Assembly (NCBI GenBank): GCA_002633005.1
Contig: NMRA01000981.1
Span: 1 to 64,000, forward strand
DNA length: 64,000 nt
Reading direction: 5' to 3'
Source: Phoronis australis
Lineage: Eukaryota > Phoronida > Phoronidae
This document shows positions 58,020 to 64,000 of this stretch, in pieces. A program made the translations under genes and the position numbers. The notes beneath the pieces were generated by a model. The model was not told the origin of the DNA and ran no database searches. It worked only from the letters and a program-made list of their open reading frames with translations. Each line of letters starts with the position of its first letter. The stretch's first letter is position 1.

Positions 58020-58125
58020 GATATTTTGGAGCGGTGAATCTTCGGAGTGGTGAATTGTTGAAGTAGTGAACCTTCGGAATTAGTCAGTGAACCTTCCGAG
58101 TAGTAAACTTTCAAAATAGTGGGAT
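58020..58125 (+). repeat. Degenerate ~20-bp microrepeat (GTGAACCTTCGGAGTA)
   Basis: GGTGAATCTTCGGAGT, GGTGAATTGTTGAAGT, GTGAACCTTCGGAATTAG, GTGAACCTTCCGAGTAGT and GTAAACTTTCAAAATAGT follow one another with small changes. No other feature is associated. Confidence 0.6.
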
Positions 58126-58689
58126 GTCCCCATTTCCAGCGATGTAAGCAACCAGATAAACAATTTTGTTAAGTCATTCGCCAACTAGACTTCATATTTC
58201 CGTCGGAGTATGCAATGAGGTGTAATCACTCATTTAAGTATGGCTGATTTGAAACTTCGGCAGGAAATAACGCGAGAATGTTCTCTTTTTGGACTACATT
58301 ACATCCTAATTTGTGTCTTGTTCTTTTCGAGCAACCATCACAGCATCCTCGTTTCTGGTATTACAAATTCCGTCTCATCTCATGAACATGAGTTGTCATC
58401 ATGTATACAAATTTGCCTTCCCCCTAATTAAGCTGCGTCAAAGGCATCACCGAAAGCTCTACAGTGTCGACGTTTGCAAAATACCAAGATCCACCGTTCT
58501 TGAAATTCGAACCACCCCCCGCTCAATGCTGGCTACGGGCCTGAATATATATGCATTTGAGTAGAGAGATAGGGGCGTCTAAAAAAGTCGCCCCTACATC
58601 GACCAAACCTCTGCACGCTACTGCCCCACCGCTAAAAATGTCTGTAAAGCATCTTTTGTTGCATGCAGAATGTTGCTCGACATTATGCA

Positions 58690-59460
58690 AATGGTTTCAA
58701 GCGGTTACCTGGCGAGTTGATCTAGCTCAACTCAGGTACTTGGGTGTGTCTGACGAAGATAACCCACCACTATATTTGCCTGGCAGTATTTATTCTTAAT
58801 ACCTGGGCTTACGGCGAATATTTTGCAACTGGTTTTATGTGGTTGCCTCAGGGTTGATCTAGCTCAATTATGTATTTGGGCATGTCTGGCGGGGCTAACC
58901 CACCACTAGATTTGTCTGGCAGTATTTATTAGTGATACCTGGGCTTATGGTGAATATTTTGGAACTAGTTTTAGGCGGTTACCTCTCAGGTTGATCTAGC
59001 TCAATTTTTAACCCTTTTTGATAATCATCTGGCAGGGGCACCCCACCAGTGAAATTGTCTGGCATCTAACTGTTGTTCCATGTCAAGTGATGCTGAACAT
59101 CGTGCAATTGGTTTCAAACGGTTACCTGATGGGTTGATCTAGCTCAATTCTGGTATCTGGGCGTGTCTGGCGGGGGTAACCCACCACTAGATTTGTCTGG
59201 CATTCTTCATTTCGTGATACCTGGGCTTACAGTGAATATTTTGCGACTGGTTTCAAGCGGTTACCTCTTGGATTGATCTAGCTCAATTTTTGTACCCTGT
59301 ATATATATGTTCGTCTGGCGGGTACTCCCCACCACTGAAATTGTCTGGCAGTGACCAATTTTGATACAATGAATGACGTAGCAGGTATTGATGGCAGTTT
59401 TAAGTGGTTACCAGAAAAGTTTATCTAGCTCAATTTGTTAGTGTAATTCTCTTGGCTCCC
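58690..59460 (+). repeat. ~137-149-bp tandem repeat, six copies
   Basis: GATCTAGCTCAA occurs at 58719, 58856, 58993, 59136 and 59274, with a variant (TATCTAGCTCAA) at about 59422. Within each unit: CAAGCGGTTACCT, the GATCTAGCTCAA core, GTGTCTGGCGGGG, AACCCACCACTAGATTTG, TCTGGCAG and ATACCTGGGCTTA. Units differ by 10-25 percent by eye. No coding signal is shared. Confidence 0.9.
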
Positions 59461-59969
59461 CTGACCACACCCACCAGAGCGAACCTGCCAGACGGCCATT
59501 TCCAAGCATCAGGATACCCATAGAGCACTGTGGCACCAAAGAAAATTGGTTACCCTTTTCATGCACAAAAAAGCTCTGGGATCCCGGTCTAACATCGGCA
59601 CCGTTTCGTCATTTCAGTAGTCAGTAGACCAAGTTGTCGCTGTAATAAATTACGAATATTTCCAAATATACGCCAGCTGGGCTCGTTTTTTTGGGGAGGG
59701 GGGTGGTAGATGTGACAAAGAATAAAGATGCGTGTAAATTATGCGTGCGCAGTGGCAGGTCTACGATTTCAGTAAGGGGGGGGGGTTAGGATTCGTGCAA
59801 AGGTCGAATCCGAGGCGCGTGGGGCCGAGTGGGGGGAGACAATTTTTTTGTTTTTGTAGCCAAGTAGTGAAGTTTCCATGCATCCTGGTAAGTTTCTAGC
59901 ACTTAACAGGTCTCGGGAATTTTTTCCCAAGATAATTTAAAACCCTTCTTGATTTTCGTCGCATAAGTT

Positions 59970-60202
59970 TCGTTGTAGTCGGCAACATCATTGGCCTTTT
60001 GTTTTTCTGTGGCGTCTTGTGATTGGTCCATTTTGGTGTGTTCCCTGTATGTTCATTACAAAAGAGGTTGGCGCTTCTGGTGATTGTTTTTTTCTTGGAA
60101 AACCGGCAAGGTCTTCCATGCTTGATCTGCTCTCGGCATAAAAGTGAGTATAAAAGTGAGTACTCTTTTGCCTAGCTAGTGAACCTGCAGTAATGCAACA
60201 TT
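59970..60202 (+). mobile_element. 5' LTR of a Gypsy-like retrotransposon (right edge clear)
   Basis: The right edge TAATGCAACA lies just before a primer-binding-site-like sequence, and the preceding 230 bp hold two TATAAAA-like boxes (CATAAAAGTG, GTATAAAAGTG, about 60139-60160). The left edge is uncertain; I place it near a TGTAGTCGGCAACA at 59973. No second LTR lies in the window because the element continues past its end. Confidence 0.5.
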
Positions 60203-60217
60203 TGGCGTAGTCGGCGC
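60203..60217 (+). other. Primer-binding site of the LTR retrotransposon
   Basis: TGGCGTAGTCGGCGC, preceded by TT, directly follows the LTR edge. Gypsy-type elements of many invertebrates have a nearly identical TTTGGCGTAGTCGGC start at this place (recalled), where a host tRNA 3' end primes minus-strand synthesis. Confidence 0.55.
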
Positions 60218-60546
60218 TAGTTAGGGATATCATAAGAGTTCAAAAGGCTTTTACCTGTCCAGGGTTTTTCGTTAGTCCGGGGGGAAAGTTGGAAAGCTTA
60301 GTCGGTGCTCTGCTAACAAGTGGTTAGTGCAGTGACCAAGGGGTTCTTGGTCTTTAGGTGTAGTTTGTTTTAGGTTATCTGGGCCTCATTTTTTGCAGGG
60401 TTTTTTTGTGGTTTATTTTTGGGTCTTTTGTTAATTTCGGGGTATTTGCCAGTTAGAATTGGGTGTGGTTCCATTGACTTAGTCACGTAGTAGGTAGTGT
60501 TTTGGTTATGAATGCCAATTCATTCCCTAACCTTTAGTCCTTATAT

Positions 60547-60574
60547 AAAATATATATATATGTATATATATATA
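60547..60574 (+). repeat. TA microsatellite
   Basis: Alternating TA run with one TG, just before the gag start codon. Confidence 0.9.
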
Positions 60575-60594
60575 TTGCCTTTTGATAGCCAACC

Positions 60595-61608
60595 ATGTCA
60601 GTAGGTTTACGAATCCCCATAAGCTACTGTCGTGAGTCAGACTAGTTAGATTTGCCGGGAGTTGACGAAGATATCGTCGAACAAATAGTTGACTTCCGGG
60701 AAAGGTGTTCTATCGATCACCGTAATATTTGTCACATAGCGGATGATTGGATAGTAACTCCCTTGGTGACTGACCGGGTGGATTATTCTTTAACCCCCAG
60801 TTCAGATTCCCGCACATATAATTTGCCGGCGAGGTTAGCTCGAGTGGCTGACGCTTGCGATATGCTAAATAGGTCCCTTAGTCCTCGTTTAGGTAGAACT
60901 ACTAAGTACCAAGGGGGGTCCCAATACCAGGTAGAGGAGGGTAGGCGCAACAGTGGCATAAGTCCCGGCGATAATACGCCTCCTGTTCGACGCAGGGGGT
61001 ATTCGGAAAATGTAGGAGGTAGGCGTGACAGTGGTCTGGATCCCGACGCTTTTATTTCTCCTGTTCGCCCAATGGGGTACTGGGAAAATAGAGAGGGAAC
61101 GCGTGACAGAGGCGGAAGTCCTGGCGCGAGGAATGCCAGGGGTTATAAAGTTGATTCCCAATGCTCCCAATAATTTAGTTTTCAAGGGCTTGCGAAAGAT
61201 TTCCACTGGAAGTTTAGTCGTTTTGCTAAAGAAAACTTCTGGTCTGGTGATAAATGTTTAGCAGAGCTAAGTCTTTGCTGTGAAGGTGATGCACTCCGCT
61301 TCCTCTGTAATTTTACAGAAAGTCGGCCAGAGGCATTGTATGATGAAGTTGTTGATGCAATGAGAAAACGTTTTGGAGTTGCTTCGGGGGTGCCAGAAGT
61401 AGACCAATTACAATTTCACTCCACATCCCAAAAACAAGCCGAGTCCTTACATCAGTGGGCTGACAGGCTTAATCATCTGTATTTTTTGGCCTTTCCAAAT
61501 CCTTCAGATGGTGACCGCCATCGGGCCATACTCAGGTTTTGTTTGGGGTTAATGGATCAGGATATAGGCAAGCAGTTGTTGAATTGTCGTCCCCAATCCA
61601 TAGACCAG
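60595..61608 (+). pseudogene. Gypsy-like gag, 5' portion (disrupted)
   Basis: ATG at 60595 opens a frame with one TAG at 60643-60645, then an acidic start (PGVDEDIVEQIVDFRERC) and an Arg/Gly/Ser-rich region to about 61170. The capsid-like part lies in another frame from about 61180 (FHWKFSRFAKENFWSGDKC) and runs on as EALYDEVVDAMRKRFG, HQWADRLNHLYFLAFP and FCLGLMDQDIGKQLLN, a typical retroelement capsid arrangement. It is cut at 61608 by the TIR element. A nonsense codon, a frameshift and the insertion together make it inactive. It is a retrotransposon, with no env seen. Confidence 0.7.
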
Positions 61609-63553
61609 GGCCCGGTCTCCAATCTCCGTACTCAGACTCGAATCATGCTCAAACTCACACTTCATACTCAACTCGAGTACAGACTCCGCTTTGGTGTATT
61701 CAATGTCATACTCGAAAAATCTGTACTCGAAATTTCGAGCACGTACTCAGTTTTCGAGTGTACTCGAACTGAAGTGTATCTTATCTATATTTCGAGTACG
61801 ATTTTGAGTAAAAATTCCGAGTCTATGCTCAAATTTCAAGTTTGGTATGGCAGTGTGCTTGAAATCGTACTCGAAAATAAATACGAGCCAGAGAACAATA
61901 TATCGAAAGGGAACCAAGAAACACAGCAAATCTATAAAAACAAGTCCTCTTACCGTATTTCAGCACTTCAATTTCAGTTCAGAGATAATAGTTTTCATCT
62001 TAAATCTTCTTATTCTTCACCTTATTAACCCGCCGTATCACTGTATGTTATGGCCGCCATTCTACCTCTACAATTCCTGGCAACAAGCGCATTGTAATCC
62101 CTTGTCGGCGAGTCATAACAAGCGTCGAAAGCAGTTGTGGGAAAACTTGCGTGAGAAGTTTGTGCTGCCCTTATTTCGGTATGTGTGCCTACGTTTTGTA
62201 GGGATTCCAAAAGACGAGGGGAGGGAAATTAAAAAAAGTTCGCTTCCCTGTCAGGTACATTTCTCATCATAACGTAATCATCTATAATTCCTCAATCTCC
62301 AAGTGGAATTCCAGATTTTGTTTGCCGATTTCTAAGTAGACGTCTCGTCCCGTTCACTGCCACTGGTGAACTCTGAATGCCTGCACAAGTATTGTTTTTT
62401 AATTCACGTGCCATATGTCAACTCACTTGATACATCCCGGTAAAATACAAAGATACGGTATCAAAGTTTGACATCAGCGTAGGCCTACACAGCAATGGGT
62501 TTTATGTCAAGACTAAATCAGCAACAGAGATGTGNCCACTGGTGAACTCTGAATGCCTGCACAAGTATTGTTTTTTAACTCACGTGCCAAATGTCAACTC
62601 ACTTGATACATCTCGGTAAAATACAAAGATAAAGTATCAAAGTTTGACATCAGCGTAGGCCTACACAGCAATGGGTTTTATGTCAAGACTAAATCAGCAA
62701 CAGAGATGTGATGTGATAAGCTGTTACATATTTCCTAAGACATTTTCGGGACTGGGTGAGGAACTCAAGAAGTAAAGCTTAATAATTGCCAAATGTATCA
62801 AAGAAATGGCATAAGAATATTTATTGAAACTAAAAAATGAATAACAGTTACAGAACACTCAGAATTCCATGTTATAGACATACTCTTGTAGTTGTAGCGA
62901 CAGCAGACGATAATGTAGGCCTAGTTCTTGGGGTGGTCTATTCCAATAGCTAGGGAGCGATGAATCAGCGTGGCTTTGCGTGATTTTGCATTTCACATCA
63001 TAAAGAGTTCCATACCAACTCGAGTATGAGTGTCAGATTTGAGTACGTTTGGAGTCTACTCGAAATACGACATTAGATACGCTTTTTTGAGTACGACTCC
63101 AGTGAGCACGATTTTGAGTATGAAATCTCGAGTATGAGTCTGAGTACGGAGATTGGAGACCGGGCCCAGAACTACCCTGGCTCTGGGCAATTTCGGGTTC
63201 TACGGAAGAAATACACACAGTGGTACCTTGCTGTACTTTGTCTTTGACGACAGTCTTCATACAGCTAGCTGGCTGGCTACTACTGCATGCTCTTCCAACA
63301 CTGGCTGAGTGAGGCACAAGCAAGTTGCTGGCNGGGAGCGATGAATCAGCGCGGCTTTGCGTGATTTTGCATTTCACATCATAAAGAGTTCCATAGCAAC
63401 TCGAGTATGTGTGTCAGATTTGAGTACGTTTGGAGTCTACTCGAAATACGACATTAGATACGCTTTTTTGAGTTCGACTCCAGTGAGCACGATTTTGAGT
63501 ATGAAATCTCGAGTATGAGTATGAGTCTGAGTACGGAGATTGGAGACCGGGCC
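61609..63553. mobile_element. 1.9-kb TIR element inserted in gag, with CAG target duplication
   Basis: The left end GGCCCGGTCTCCAATCTCCG is matched exactly, reversed, at the right end over about 32 bases. CAG lies outside both ends (61606-61608 and 63554-63556). Removing the element and one CAG restores a continuous gag frame across the site. The subterminal parts are full of ACTCG/CGAGT variants. A second, internal copy of the right end closes at about 63166. Unresolved bases at 62535 and 63333 sit at the edges of direct repeats, so the interior may be misassembled. No transposase is recognised. Confidence 0.85.
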
Positions 63554-63556
63554 CAG

Positions 63557-63900
63557 GCACTGGATCTAGCCGTGTGGTTCTCCATGACGAGTGTTAGTCA
63601 CGGGTAGATTTTTTGACAGAGGATATCAAAGCTCTGCATAAACAAATGGACAATCTATCTAGGGAGATGAACCAAAATGTCTCTAACTTTCAAGGTCGTT
63701 TTTATAAAATAGACACCAATTTAGAGAAAATGCTGGGTTTGTTAGCTTCGGGTCGGGTGTCCCCTAGAAAATCCCCATCCAGATACCCGGTAATTCTCCG
63801 CGGAGAATCGGAGAGTGTTTCACTTGTGGGGAGACTGGCCATTTCAAATATTCGTGCCCCAATAAACCATCGGCCAATGTAAAACTAGCCTCAACGTCTC
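63557..63900 (+). pseudogene. Gypsy-like gag, 3' portion with CCHC zinc knuckle
   Basis: After the insertion gag resumes with ALDLAVW, meets a stop near 63603, then an open piece (LTEDIKALHKQMDNLSREM) that looks helical. At about 63785 the frame shifts by one. The new frame holds the nucleocapsid knuckle CFTCGETGHFKYSC (63816-63857), pattern C-x2-C-x4-H-x4-C, which binds RNA in gag proteins. The frame then ends at TAG near 63933. Protease and pol would lie beyond the window. Confidence 0.75.
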
Positions 63901-64000
63901 CTGATTGTTTAAACTGGACCGGACTGAAGGACTAGGTCTAAATTCAGTCCAGAATTCCCAATCAGGCCTACCCAAAGACTATTCAACTCTGATAGGTTTG

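Noticed and set aside
59752-59835. AGTGGCAGGTCTACGATTTC followed by a G run
   Set aside because: It resembles an end of the 4711-type element, but no opposite end or target duplication was found.

Overview
The window is animal nuclear DNA: AT-rich, intron-rich, with canonical GT/AG splice sites and a dense mixture of decayed retroelements, MITEs, a SINE and satellite-like arrays. The mixture (BEL/Pao, Gypsy, a LINE, a GIY-YIG remnant, TA-target MITEs, a tRNA-derived SINE) suggests a marine invertebrate such as a cnidarian or basal deuterostome. I cannot fix the species. There is no sign of a bacterial genome, an rRNA or an intact tRNA gene.

The one well-supported gene runs on the minus strand from about 34.24 kb to 13.12 kb. 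I could chain 39 coding exons by hand. Every junction has a plausible acceptor and a GT donor, every phase matches, and the total is 3,624 nt (1,207 codons plus stop). From N to C the product has: a long lysine/glutamate-rich region encoded by short exons, a KMT5A/PR-Set7-like SET domain (23.12-21.98 kb), more charged micro-exons, an acidic/proline-rich linker, two C2H2-like zinc fingers (16.4-16.1 kb), a tyrosine-recombinase (Crypton/phage-integrase-like) domain over six exons (15.9-13.6 kb), and a lysine-rich tail. A methyltransferase-like fold, zinc fingers and a recombinase in one reading frame is the most striking content here. A TATA-like/CCAAT promoter with a 5' UTR exon lies at 39.71-39.83 kb, by inference.

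The micro-exons form a cassette array. Nearly all are phase 0 and a multiple of three, with similar acceptors. They have spread by tandem duplication of a unit of about 3.6-4.2 kb (23.4-26.9 and 26.9-31.2 kb, plus older copies at 17.7-21.7 and 32-34 kb). The copies have since diverged: one carries a MITE and a captured exon of an ASCC3/Brr2-like helicase, some exon copies are dead, and each unit retains traces of a GIY-YIG endonuclease.

Left flank (0-13 kb): a satellite block of 1.17-kb units with a nested 89/90-bp array (0-4.4 kb), a 1-kb TIR element containing a tRNA-like promoter, a LINE reverse-transcriptase tail, and dispersed repeats, some of which also occur around the main gene.

Right flank (34-64 kb): a large first intron with Gypsy debris (37-39 kb); a repeat family at 41, 45 and 57 kb, one copy split by a 1.16-kb MITE; a SINE with a 14-bp target duplication (47.1-47.4 kb); a BEL/Pao integrase broken into two opposed fragments (49.5-50.1 kb); a decayed unidentified gene (51.4-52.3 kb); satellite arrays (53.6-56.8 and 58.7-59.5 kb); and an LTR retrotransposon start (LTR, primer site, gag, zinc knuckle; 60-64 kb) whose gag is split by a 1.9-kb TIR element.
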